Notes under the pieces: generated by a model
The model's input: the letters and a program-made list of their open reading frames with translations, nothing else
Databases searched by the model: none
Told to the model about the DNA's origin: nothing
Translations under genes and position numbers: made by a program
In this document: positions 1-6,870 of the stretch, in pieces
Numbering within the stretch: the stretch's first letter is position 1
Layout of the letters: each line of letters opens with the position of its first letter
DNA from: Bacillota bacterium
Lineage (GTDB): Bacteria > Bacillota_E > Symbiobacteriia > Symbiobacteriales > Symbiobacteriaceae
Length of the DNA: 20,336 bases
Assembly (NCBI GenBank): GCA_003242675.1
Contig: QGVE01000039.1
Location: 1 to 20,336, forward strand
Reading direction: 5' to 3'

Positions 1-1
1 C

Positions 2-475
2 GCCATCTTCCAGAAGGAGGAGCAGGTGGCGGCCGAGCTGAAGAAGATCGAGGACAAGATCGCCGAGGTCCGCGCCAAGGTCGCCGGCGGCAGCGAGAAG
101 GCGCTGATCCTGCTCTCCAACGACAAGGCCATCAGCGCCTTCGGCCCCGGATCCCGCTTCGCCCTGATCCACGACGTGCTGGGCTTCCCCGCCGTCGACC
201 CGACCATCGAGGTGAGCACGCACGGCCAGCAGGTCTCCTTCGAGTACGTGAAGGAGAAGAACCCCGACTACATCTTCGTCATCGACCGGGCGGCGGTCGT
301 CTCCAGCGGCGGCCAGCTGGCCAAGGACACCTTCAACAACGACCTGGTCAAGCAGACCAACGCCTACAAGAACGGCAAGATCATCTACCTGGACCCCTAC
401 TACTGGTACCTCTCCGGCGGCGGGCTCGTCTCGGTTTCGCGCATGATCGACGAGGTGGCCGCGGCCCTGGACTGA
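2..475 (+). CDS. Siderophore ABC transporter substrate-binding protein (3' part)
   Basis: This is the C-terminal lobe of an iron-siderophore-binding protein that delivers ferric siderophore to an ABC importer at the outer face of the membrane. The frame is open to the left window edge (codons from base 2: A-I-F-Q-K-E-E-Q), so the start, signal peptide and N-terminal lobe are missing. The 157 residues seen match the YclQ/FatB/CeuE family as I know it: a long linking helix, then VSTHGQQVSFEYVKEKNPDY, an N-A-Y-K-N-G-K-I segment and YWYLSGGG near the end. The GTG at 26 is only an internal codon. The permease and ATPase genes would be expected upstream and are outside the window. A strong terminator follows the stop, so this is the last gene of its unit. 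The family assignment is confident; the siderophore is unknown. Confidence 0.9.
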   Translation, partial: AIFQKEEQVAAELKKIEDKIAEVRAKVAGGSEKALILLSNDKAISAFGPGSRFALIHDVLGFPAVDPTIEVSTHGQQVSFEYVKEKNPDYIFVIDRAAVVSSGGQLAKDTFNNDLVKQTNAYKNGKIIYLDPYYWYLSGGGLVSVSRMIDEVAAALD

Positions 476-488
476 GCGGCACGCGCAA

Positions 489-530
489 GACCGCCAGGCC
501 TGCGCAGGCAGGTCTGGCGGTCGGTCTTTT
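489..530 (+). terminator. Intrinsic terminator after the siderophore-binding gene
   Basis: A 15-bp stem (489-503 with 508-522, one G-T wobble) closes a GCAG loop and is followed by GGTCTTTTC. It starts 13 bases after the stop codon and precedes the next gene by about 55 bases. Confidence 0.85.
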
Positions 531-584
531 CGCATAGGATGGGTCGTTGTGAACCAGCCTGAGGCGGAGAGGAGTGTGGTGACC

Positions 585-1700
585 ATGACCCAGGCCGGCA
601 CTGTGAGCCACTACTTCGCCGGGGCCAACACTCCGGCCGGGTTCTATTCGCGGTACGATCAGATCGCGCCCGCCGACGCACAGAAGGTCTTCATCCTGAA
701 GGGCGGGCCCGGGACGGGCAAGTCCACGTTCATGAAGCGCATCGCCGCGGACCTGGTCGCCCGCGGGTACGACGTCGAGTACTTCCACTGCTCCGCGGAC
801 AACGAGGGCATCGACGCGATCTACGTCCCCGCCGCGGGCGCCGCAGTGCTGGACGGCACAGCCCCCCACGTGGTGGACCCGAAGTTTCCCGGCGCGGTGG
901 AGGAGATCATCAACCTGGGGCAGTTCTGGGATGAGCGGGCGCTGCGGTCGCCCGCGGTGCGGGAGGAGATCATCCGGCTGACCCGGGGCTACAAGGTGTG
1001 GTTCCAGCGGGCTTACGATGCCCGCCGGGCGGCGCTGGCCTGGCTGGAGGAGTGGGCCGGGTACTACCGGGAGTGCCTGGACGTGGGGCGCGTCTACGCC
1101 GCCAGTGAGGCCCTCATCGCACAGCTCCTCCCGCCCGTGGCGAGTCCCGCCCGGGCCGGCCGAGCCCGCCGGCTTTTCGCCTCCGCCATCACGTACGGCG
1201 GGGCCCGGACCTTCCTCGATTCGCTGTTCGACGGGCTCACGCGGCGCATCGTCCTCACGGGGCCGCCCGGGACGGGGAAGAAGACGATCGCAGGGCGGCT
1301 GGCGGACGCCGCGCTGGCCAGGGGCCATGACCTGGACGTCTTCCACTGCACCATGTACCCCGAGCGGGTGGACCACGTCCGGCTGCCGGGGCTGGGCGCG
1401 GGGGTGATCACCTCGTTCTGGCCGCACGAGTACGCGCCGCGGCCCGGCGATGAAGTGATCGACACGGGAGCGTTCGTCCAACATGACAGGCTGTCCGTGT
1501 ACGCGGAGGCGATCGCCGGTGCCGAGGCGGCCTACCGCGCGGCCCTGCAGCGGGAGATGTACCTGCTGGGCCAGGCCAAGGCCTGGCATGACGAGCTCGA
1601 GCGGTGCTACATCCCCCACATGGACTTTGAGGGCATGGAGCGGCTCCGGGAGGCAACGCTGGAGCGGATCCTGGCGCTGATCGCGGAGCGGGGGGCATAG
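585..1700 (+). CDS. Tandem P-loop ATPase, PRK06851-like
   Basis: This is a 371-aa predicted cytoplasmic ATPase with two tandem P-loop domains; its biological role is unknown. Walker A motifs are GGPGTGKST (residues 40-48) and GPPGTGKKT (226-234). Each is followed at the same distance by a YFHCS / VFHCT segment (about 67-70 and 253-256), and both pairs are 186 residues apart, so the protein is an internal duplication. This matches the uncharacterised Firmicute family I know as PRK06851. ATG 585 is chosen because the family begins close to the H-Y-F-A-G-x-N-T motif and GGAGAGGAG lies at 566-574. An in-frame GTG at 549, adding 12 residues, is an alternative. No promoter was evident in the short gap after the upstream terminator. 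A hairpin at 1728-1765 follows. Confidence 0.8.
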   Translation: MTQAGTVSHYFAGANTPAGFYSRYDQIAPADAQKVFILKGGPGTGKSTFMKRIAADLVARGYDVEYFHCSADNEGIDAIYVPAAGAAVLDGTAPHVVDPKFPGAVEEIINLGQFWDERALRSPAVREEIIRLTRGYKVWFQRAYDARRAALAWLEEWAGYYRECLDVGRVYAASEALIAQLLPPVASPARAGRARRLFASAITYGGARTFLDSLFDGLTRRIVLTGPPGTGKKTIAGRLADAALARGHDLDVFHCTMYPERVDHVRLPGLGAGVITSFWPHEYAPRPGDEVIDTGAFVQHDRLSVYAEAIAGAEAAYRAALQREMYLLGQAKAWHDELERCYIPHMDFEGMERLREATLERILALIAERGA

Positions 1701-1727
1701 GTAGAGGCATCGGGCAGATGATGAAAT

Positions 1728-1765
1728 GTGGACATACCCTCCGCCCGGCAGGGGGGTATGTCCAC
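1728..1765. repeat. Hairpin with a GTGGACATACCCTCC arm, likely bidirectional terminator
   Basis: A 15-bp stem (1728-1742 with 1751-1765, one G-T pair) closes an 8-base loop. It lies between the convergent ends of the ATPase gene and the 105-aa gene. There is no T-run on either side, so termination is inferred from position only. The left arm is identical to the inverse of 2152-2166, upstream of the 105-aa gene. Confidence 0.6.
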
Positions 1766-1813
1766 GTTCGCGCCGGCACGCCAGCGGCCGGGCGGGCGGT
1801 GATCGCTCCCCCG

Positions 1814-2131
1814 CTAATCGTCCTGGGTCGCGTCCCGCAGGTGGCGCTCCAGGGCCCGTTCGAGTTCCGCGAGGGCGCTGAGCATCTCCTCCCGCAGCCA
1901 GTGCCGGGTGCGGGACTGGTTGAAGTAACGGACTGCCAGCAGGGCGGCGTGCGCCCCCGCCAGAGGGATCTCCAGCTCTGCCGGCCGTACGGAGTTGGGG
2001 ATCGCGACCAGGAGGCCCCGGATCTCCTCGATCTCGGCGTTGGCCAGGTCCATGCGGGCCACCTCGAGCACGACCTCCAGCGACCCCTTCAGCACGAACG
2101 GGTTCCTGACCCTGACGGACAGCGTGGACAT
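1814..2131 (-). CDS. Unrecognised 105-aa protein, possibly sporulation-linked
   Basis: I do not recognise this family. The protein has no signal peptide or membrane segment. The N-terminal half looks mixed alpha/beta (VRVRNPFVLKGSLEVVLEVA), and the C-terminal half is strongly helical and charged (LREEMLSALAELERALERHL), possibly a coiled coil. ATG 2131 is chosen because GGGGAGGG lies 8 bases upstream; the open frame extends further upstream but carries no ribosome site. It follows the methyltransferase gene on the same strand with about a 100-bp gap holding its own SigE-like promoter and a palindrome. That context suggests expression in the mother cell during sporulation, which is inference. 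Codon use and GC content are like the neighbours, which argues for a real gene. Confidence 0.7.
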   Translation of the reverse strand: MSTLSVRVRNPFVLKGSLEVVLEVARMDLANAEIEEIRGLLVAIPNSVRPAELEIPLAGAHAALLAVRYFNQSRTRHWLREEMLSALAELERALERHLRDATQDD

Positions 2132-2166
2132 GGCAAGACCCTCCCCTGGTAGGAGGGTATGTCCAC
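2124..2166. repeat. Palindrome over the start and promoter of the 105-aa gene
   Basis: The outer arms 2124-2131 and 2159-2166 (GTGGACAT/ATGTCCAC) and the inner arms 2138-2144 and 2152-2158 (ACCCTCC/GGAGGGT) pair, with a 6-base bulge at 2132-2137. The outer arm contains the start codon and the inner arm the Shine-Dalgarno. If transcription starts at the SigE-like promoter inside it, the mRNA lacks the 5' arms, so the symmetry would matter as DNA (operator) or in read-through transcripts. Confidence 0.6.
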
Positions 2167-2183
2167 CTGCCGCCCGCACATGC
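2154..2183 (-). promoter_or_regulatory. Putative SigE-like promoter of the 105-aa gene
   Basis: Reading the minus strand: GCATGTG (2183-2177), a 15-base spacer, then CATACCCT (2161-2154). The known B. subtilis SigE pattern is roughly KMATATT, 14-15 bases, CATACAHT. The -10 matches well and the -35 partly. The predicted start is about 15-20 bases upstream of the ATG, just before the Shine-Dalgarno. The same layout recurs before the pdaB-like gene. Confidence 0.45.
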
Positions 2184-2232
2184 CAGCCGCCGCCCGGGAG
2201 GGGAATCGGACCGCAGCGGGAACTACTCCCTT

Positions 2233-2997
2233 CTAAGAACGCCTGCTGGCCCGCGCCGCGTGGCGCAGCAGGTTCGTGAGGGCCCGCGCCTCCTCGGGGC
2301 GGGGCTGGGCCCGCATGAGCAGGGCGCGCAGGCGCGCCGCCGAGGCGGCGCGGCGGGTCGGGCTGCCGCCGGGGTAGAGGGCGAGGAGGAGCTCGTCGAT
2401 GGCCGCAAAGAGCGCCTCCCGCTCCGCACCGGTCGCCAGCCCCTCGCCGGGGGCAGGCGCGTGCGGCGCGGCCGCAGGGCTGGGGCTGGCGGGGGAGGCG
2501 GCGGCCATCCACAGCTCGTACGCGATCACCAGCGCGGCCTGCGCGAGGTTGAGGGAGCGGTTGAAGGGGTGCGTCGGGATCGTGATGATCCCGTGGCACC
2601 GGTCCAGGGCGGCATTCGGCAGGCCGTCCCGTTCGGGGCCGAAGAGGATGGCCACCCGCTGGGCGGAGGATGCCGCGAGGATCTGCGGCGCGGCGTCGCG
2701 GGGCGCGTAGACCGGCCGCTCGATCTCCCGGGGCCTCCCGGTGGTCCCCAGCGTCAGGCCGCAGTCGGCGAGGGCGGCCTCCAGCGTGGGGAAGCGGCGC
2801 GTGCGGGCGATGATGGGCTCGGTGTGATGGGCGATCCCGGCGATGCGCTCGGGGTCGAAGGCGGCGGGCTCCACGAGCCGCAGGTCGGAGAGGCCGAAGT
2901 TGGACATCACCCGGATGATGGCCGCCACGTTGACCACGTCCTGCGGTTGGTAGAGCACGAGGGCGACCCCGTCTAGAGGCGAAGGTTCCATGGGCAT
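2233..2997 (-). CDS. TrmJ-like SpoU/TrmH-family RNA 2'-O-methyltransferase
   Basis: This is a 254-aa SPOUT-class enzyme predicted to transfer a methyl group from SAM to a ribose 2'-OH of tRNA or rRNA. The three family motifs are present: N23-x5-R29 (NVAAIIR) near the N-terminus, FGPERDGL at 119-126, and IPTHPFNRSLNLAQA at about 140-154 at the trefoil knot, where SAM binds. An Ala/Pro-rich linker (about 163-185) leads to a helical C-terminal extension, as in TrmJ rather than the short TrmL. ATG 2997 is used because AGGAG lies 8 bases upstream; ATG 2991 is an alternative. The target (tRNA position 32, as for TrmJ) is inferred from architecture alone. The gene is divergent from the small membrane protein gene at 3108. 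Confidence 0.85.
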   Translation of the reverse strand: MPMEPSPLDGVALVLYQPQDVVNVAAIIRVMSNFGLSDLRLVEPAAFDPERIAGIAHHTEPIIARTRRFPTLEAALADCGLTLGTTGRPREIERPVYAPRDAAPQILAASSAQRVAILFGPERDGLPNAALDRCHGIITIPTHPFNRSLNLAQAALVIAYELWMAAASPASPSPAAAPHAPAPGEGLATGAEREALFAAIDELLLALYPGGSPTRRAASAARLRALLMRAQPRPEEARALTNLLRHAARASRRS

Positions 2998-3107
2998 GTT
3001 CCTTTCTCCTCACGCAGCTTGTCATTGCCCATTTCGCTGGCGGGCGCCCCCGGGCCTGCAGAACCTTGCGCGGCGCGGGCGAATCTAACTGTCTGGAGTG
3101 ACGCATA

Positions 3108-3413
3108 ATGAACTACCTGGTCGTCATCTTGTTCGCTGTGACTGTGGCCGTCGTCGTCACCGCCATCCGCGTGCGCCACGACCGGAGGCTGCTGACGGAG
3201 GAGGTGCGCCGTCGGGGCGGCGAGGTGGTGCGGCTCACCCGGGTCCGCCGGGGGAGCCCCTTCCCGGACACGGGGCGGGGCTGGTGGGCCTGGAAGGTGG
3301 AGTGGCGGGACGCAGGGGGGGAGCGGACCTCCTGGGCCCTGACGACGAGAGAAGGCCTCAGGGAGTGGAGGGATGAGCGTGCTGCGGGCCACTGGGGTGA
3401 CCCTGACCTTTAG
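3108..3413 (+). CDS. Small single-span membrane protein, unknown function
   Basis: I do not recognise this 101-aa protein. Residues 2-20 form one hydrophobic helix (YLVVILFAVTVAVVVTAI) followed by R-V-R-H-D-R-R, so it is probably anchored with the C-terminus in the cytoplasm. The soluble part is basic, then rich in Trp and Arg (WWAWKVEW). The ATG has GGAGTG 7 bases upstream. The 3' end overlaps the next gene by 41 bases in another frame, suggesting coupled translation. The Trp-rich tail reads like a small beta domain, but no family is assigned. Confidence 0.75.
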   Translation: MNYLVVILFAVTVAVVVTAIRVRHDRRLLTEEVRRRGGEVVRLTRVRRGSPFPDTGRGWWAWKVEWRDAGGERTSWALTTREGLREWRDERAAGHWGDPDL

Positions 3414-4335
3414 TGCGACCGACGTGCAGGAGGCCCTGGCGGGCTTCGCCGCCGGGACCCTGCAGGATCTCCGGGTGGACTTGGAACCGGGGGCTGTGGT
3501 GGTGCGGCTGCGGGTGCCGGTGGAACCCGTGCGGATGGCGGTGCCGGTGGACCTCCGGTTCACCGTCATGGCCGCCGGCGGCAGCCTGGTGAAGCTGGGC
3601 GTGACCTGGACCAACCTCGGGCTCCTGCCGGCGTTCGTCAAGGAGAAGGCCCTGCAGAAGGTGCTGGGGTCCCTGCCGGGGGAGTACCGGGACGGCGTCT
3701 GGAGGCTGGACCTGGACGAGGTGCTGGAGCACGTGCCCGTCAGCTTCCGGCTGCAGGATGTCCGGTTCGAACGGGACGGCATTCGCGTGGACCTGGCCGA
3801 CGTTGTCGCCTTTCCCATCGACACCGCCGCGCTGACGGAGGTCCCGCCCGGCGCCCTCGTGCCGGTGCCCAGCCGGGAGGAGCCGTCGCTCCCGGAGCAC
3901 CAGGGATTTTACGAGCGGCTGCGGGAGCGCGTGCGCCGCTGGGCGGCCGAACTCGCGCCGCGGTGGGCCCAGCCCCTCATCCCCTGGCTGCTGGCGGCGC
4001 CCGACTTCTTCGTGATGCTCGTGCGGCTCGCCCGGGATCCGCGGGTGCCGGCCTCGGCGAAGATCATCGCCGGGGCGACGATCGCCTACTTCATCTCGCC
4101 GGTCGACCTGATTCCCGATCCCATCCCCCTGATCGGCGAGGTCGACGACCTGGGGCTCGCCCTGCTGGCGGTGGAGCAGATCGCCAAGGTCGTGCCGCAC
4201 GACGTCCTGCAGGAGGCGTGGCCCGGCGAGGGCGACGTCCTGGCTCTGGTGCGGGAGGGCCTGAACCTGGTCACCCGGGTGCTGCCGAGCCGCGTGCTGA
4301 CCGCCCTGAGGAAGGTCCTGGAGCAGCCGGCCTGA
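3373..4335 (+). CDS. DUF1232 (YkvA-like) protein with an extra N-terminal beta domain
   Basis: This is a 320-aa protein of unknown function. Residues about 223-262 carry the DUF1232/YkvA signature: YFISPVDLIPDPIPLIGEVDDL, cited here as residues 239-260 with its S-P-x-D-L-I-P-D core and a D-D-L end. Typical YkvA proteins are 100-140 aa. Here about 200 residues precede the domain, with alternating hydrophobic strands (residues 8-150) that resemble LmeA/DUF2993-type lipid-binding folds, a guess that needs profile or structure comparison. Residues 204-218 are hydrophobic and may lie at the membrane. The start has GGAGTGGAGGG just upstream and overlaps the previous gene by 41 bases, so the two are probably one operon. 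A hairpin follows. Confidence 0.75.
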   Translation: MSVLRATGVTLTFSATDVQEALAGFAAGTLQDLRVDLEPGAVVVRLRVPVEPVRMAVPVDLRFTVMAAGGSLVKLGVTWTNLGLLPAFVKEKALQKVLGSLPGEYRDGVWRLDLDEVLEHVPVSFRLQDVRFERDGIRVDLADVVAFPIDTAALTEVPPGALVPVPSREEPSLPEHQGFYERLRERVRRWAAELAPRWAQPLIPWLLAAPDFFVMLVRLARDPRVPASAKIIAGATIAYFISPVDLIPDPIPLIGEVDDLGLALLAVEQIAKVVPHDVLQEAWPGEGDVLALVREGLNLVTRVLPSRVLTALRKVLEQPA

Positions 4336-4353
4336 TCCGGCTGCTTCTTCTTG

Positions 4354-4387
4354 GGCCCGCCCGGCCCCGGCGAAGGCCTGGCGGGCC
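4354..4387 (+). terminator. GC-rich hairpin after the DUF1232 gene, weak terminator
   Basis: A 13-bp stem (4354-4366 with 4375-4387, one mismatch) closes CCGGCGAA, 18 bases after the stop codon. Only TT follows, so it may be a weak or factor-dependent terminator. Confidence 0.5.
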
Positions 4388-4458
4388 TTCCGGCAGGGAT
4401 AGACGGGGCGGGAGGGCGAATCCTACACGATACGAGCGCACTGAAGGAGGCATCCATC

Positions 4459-5709
4459 ATGGACCGGGCGGATCGAGCACAACTCCTATCCGAAGGTGTG
4501 GTCGCCAAGTTCCTGCGGTACGTTCAGGTCGACTCGCCCTCCGGCGAGGGCGAGGGTGTGCCCACCACCCCGGAGCAGTGGGACATGGCGCGGCTGCTGG
4601 CGGAAGAGCTGAAGACCCTGGGGCTGGAGGACGTCCGGGTCGACGAGCACGCCATCGTCACCGCCACGCTGCCTGGCAACCGGCCCGGGGCTCCGGCCAT
4701 CGGCCTGCTCGCCCACTTTGACACCTTCCCCGGGACGCCCGGCCGGGGCGTGAAGCCCCTGGTGCACCGGAACTACGACGGCGGGGAGATCCGCCTGCCG
4801 GCTGGCCCCGTCATCCGGCCCGAGGAGCACCCGGCCCTCCGCCGCTGCATCGGCCACGACATCATCACGTCCGACGGGTCGACGCTTCTGGGCGCGGACG
4901 ACAAGGCGGGGGTGGCGATCATCATGGAGATCGTCAGCCGCCTGATCCGCGACCCGGAGCTGCCGCACGGGCCGATCCGCATCGGCTTCACCCCCGACGA
5001 GGAGACCGGCAAGGGGATCCGGCAGTTCGACGTGGCCGGTTTCGGGGCCGTCGCGGCGTACACCTTTGACGGCAGCGCCCTCGGCGAGGTGGAGTGCGAG
5101 AACTTCAACGCCCGGAACCTGGAGGTCACGATCGTCGGGAAGAGCGCGCACACCGGCACGGCCAAGGGGCAGATGATCAACGCCGTCGCCCTGGCCGCGG
5201 AGTTCTGCACGGCGATCCCCGCCACGATGCGCCCCGAGACCACGCAGGGCTACGAGGGGTTCATCCACGTGGATGCCATCCGGGGCTCCGTGGAGGAAGT
5301 GACCATGAAGATCCTGCTGCGGGACTTCACGGACGAGGGCCTGGCGCACAAGCAGGCCATCGTGGAAGGGCTCCTCGCCGGCCTCGAGCAGCGCTACCCG
5401 GGCGCCCGGACGTCGCTCCGCGTGACCGGCGGCTACCGGAACATGAAGGCGGGGGTCGCCAGGGACCCCCGCGTGCTGGAACTGGCTCTGCAGGCCGTGC
5501 GGGATGCCGGCCTCGAGCCGGTGGTGAAGCCGATCCGCGGCGGCACCGACGGCGCCGTCCTCACCGAGATGGGCCTGCCCTGCCCGAACCTGTTCACCGG
5601 CGGCATGAACTATCACAGCCGGACCGAGTGGGCGTCTGCCCAGTGGATGGAGAAGGCCGTGGAGGTGGGGCTGCACCTGGTGCGGCGCTGGGCCGACCAG
5701 CAGGGCTGA
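4459..5709 (+). CDS. pepT: Peptidase T (tripeptide aminopeptidase)
   Basis: This is a 416-aa cytoplasmic zinc aminopeptidase of the M20 family that releases the N-terminal residue of tripeptides in peptide turnover. All expected di-zinc residues are present: H86 and D88 (HFDTFPGTPG), D148 (GADDKAG), E181/E182 (TPDEETGKG), D204 (TFDG) and H386 (GGMNYHSRTEW). Their spacing nearly equals that of the E. coli/Salmonella PepT set (H78, D140, E173/E174, D196, H379). The C-terminal GGTDGAVLTEMGLPCPNLFTG block is also typical. ATG 4459 is preceded by AAGGAGG with 8 bases spacing; a longer frame from 4351 runs through the upstream hairpin and has no ribosome site. The gene stands alone and meets the next, convergent gene 10 bases later. 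Confidence 0.95.
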   Translation: MDRADRAQLLSEGVVAKFLRYVQVDSPSGEGEGVPTTPEQWDMARLLAEELKTLGLEDVRVDEHAIVTATLPGNRPGAPAIGLLAHFDTFPGTPGRGVKPLVHRNYDGGEIRLPAGPVIRPEEHPALRRCIGHDIITSDGSTLLGADDKAGVAIIMEIVSRLIRDPELPHGPIRIGFTPDEETGKGIRQFDVAGFGAVAAYTFDGSALGEVECENFNARNLEVTIVGKSAHTGTAKGQMINAVALAAEFCTAIPATMRPETTQGYEGFIHVDAIRGSVEEVTMKILLRDFTDEGLAHKQAIVEGLLAGLEQRYPGARTSLRVTGGYRNMKAGVARDPRVLELALQAVRDAGLEPVVKPIRGGTDGAVLTEMGLPCPNLFTGGMNYHSRTEWASAQWMEKAVEVGLHLVRRWADQQG

Positions 5710-5718
5710 GGGGTGGCC

Positions 5719-6078
5719 TCAGGCGCCGCGCTTCTTGGGCTTCTCCCCGCCGACCAGGGTAGAGGGGACCTCCTGTCCGGTGGCCAGCCGCAGGACCGCC
5801 GGCTCGCCGGGGGACACCGCGCCGCGGATGCCCAGCCAGCGCAGGGCCTCCTCCACGGCGTGGCGGTCCTCCGGCGTCTCCACGTAGAAGGCGAGGACCT
5901 CGCCGGTGGCGGCGCTGGCCGCCAGGAGGAGCTTCCAGCCGTTGCCGGAGCGCCGGCAGAGGCGGTAGGTCTCGGGCGGGGCGTCCGGGTTCGGGTGGCG
6001 GAAGGCCCAGTAGAGCCCCTTGGGGCTGGACCCGGTAAGGCGCGCGAGGTCCAGGGCTTTGCGGACGAGCGATGCCAT
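5719..6078 (-). CDS. Hypothetical 119-aa protein
   Basis: I do not recognise this protein. It has no signal or membrane segment. The middle (residues 37-72) alternates polar and hydrophobic residues like a small beta sheet, residues about 68-83 look helical, and the C-terminus is basic (EKPKKRGA). ATG 6078 has a perfect AGGAGG about 9 bases upstream, which argues strongly that it is translated. It is convergent with pepT and divergent from the Mog-type gene. A weak promoter-like pair (TTGCTA, 17 bases, TCTAAA) occurs upstream on the minus strand. Confidence 0.65.
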   Translation of the reverse strand: MASLVRKALDLARLTGSSPKGLYWAFRHPNPDAPPETYRLCRRSGNGWKLLLAASAATGEVLAFYVETPEDRHAVEEALRWLGIRGAVSPGEPAVLRLATGQEVPSTLVGGEKPKKRGA

Positions 6079-6182
6079 CGGCGCATACCTCCTGTGGGAC
6101 GGTTGGGAGATTTAGAGATTGACATTCTCACTTTAGCAAAAGAAGTCGCCCGGGGAAAGGCCCGGCGAAGCGAAGGAGTGGA

Positions 6183-6698
6183 GTGCCTGTGGGCGTGCAC
6201 GAGCACAAGGAGGAGGCGGCCCGGGAGGTCGGCCGGCTGACCGCCGGCATCGTCACGGTGAGCGACACTCGCACCGCCGAGACCGACGAGTCGGGCCAGC
6301 TCCTCAGGGAGCTGCTGACCGGCGACGGACACCAAGTGGAGGGGTACGCGATCGTCCCGGACGAGGTGGAGGCGATCCGCCGCACCGTGCTGCGCTTTGC
6401 CGAGCGCGTGGACTTCATCGTGGTCAGCGGCGGGACCGGCATGACGCCGCGGGATGTCACGATCGAGGCGTGCCGGCCCCTGTTCTCCAAGGAGCTGGAG
6501 GGCTTCGGCGAGCTGTTCCGCATGCTCTCCTACCAGGAGATCGGCTCAGCGGCGGTGATGTCCCGGGCGGCCGCAGGGGCCATGGGGCGGACGATGGTCT
6601 TCTGCCTGCCGGGGTCCAAGGCGGCGGTGCGCCTCGCGACGGAGCGGCTGATCCTGCCGGAGATCCGGCACCTCATCAGCCACATCCGCCGGCGCTGA
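6183..6698 (+). CDS. MoaB/Mog-type molybdopterin-binding protein
   Basis: This is a 171-aa protein of the MoaB/MogA family, which adenylylates molybdopterin (MPT to MPT-AMP) before molybdenum insertion. Seen in the sequence are the TVSDTR strand near residue 25, the SGGTG MPT-binding loop (82-86) followed by the conserved D91 of T-P-R-D-V-T, the GFGELFRMLSYQEIG segment (107-121) and the LPGS turn (142-145). I call it MoaB/Mog because the two are hard to separate by eye. GTG 6183 lies 4 bases after AAGGAG; GTG 6189 would have better spacing (10). A TTGACA at 6119-6124 lies upstream but no good -10 follows. No other cofactor genes are in the window. Confidence 0.88.
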   Translation: MPVGVHEHKEEAAREVGRLTAGIVTVSDTRTAETDESGQLLRELLTGDGHQVEGYAIVPDEVEAIRRTVLRFAERVDFIVVSGGTGMTPRDVTIEACRPLFSKELEGFGELFRMLSYQEIGSAAVMSRAAAGAMGRTMVFCLPGSKAAVRLATERLILPEIRHLISHIRRR

Positions 6699-6767
6699 CC
6701 GGCCCCGGCGAGCCCCTCGCGCCAACCCCGCCGCAAGGCTGAGGTTGGGGGATTGGTGGCCGATGTG

Positions 6768-6796
6768 GTGACAGACATGGTTCGCTTCGATAGAAT
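6768..6796 (+). promoter_or_regulatory. Sigma-A-type promoter of speE
   Basis: GTGACA (6768-6773), a 17-base spacer and TAGAAT (6791-6796) fit the housekeeping consensus well. The leader is about 70 bases long and contains a hairpin, GAGCCGG/CCGGCTC with a GGAA loop (6823-6840), which ends about 18 bases before the ribosome site. Confidence 0.7.
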
Positions 6797-6870
6797 ATAA
6801 CCGTACAAAGAAATCACAGCGCGAGCCGGGGAACCGGCTCCTTCGCACGGTGCAACAGAGGAGGATGGGA

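Noticed and set aside
1728..2166. Insertion element with 15-bp terminal inverted repeats
   Set aside because: No transposase and no target-site duplication at the flanks; the right copy is better explained as promoter/operator. Kept as a repeat finding only.
4351..4458. Upstream extension of pepT
   Set aside because: It runs through a terminator-like hairpin; ATG 4459 has a strong ribosome site and gives the normal family length.
6797..6870. Riboswitch in the speE leader
   Set aside because: The leader is only about 70 bases with one simple hairpin; no known riboswitch core is visible.
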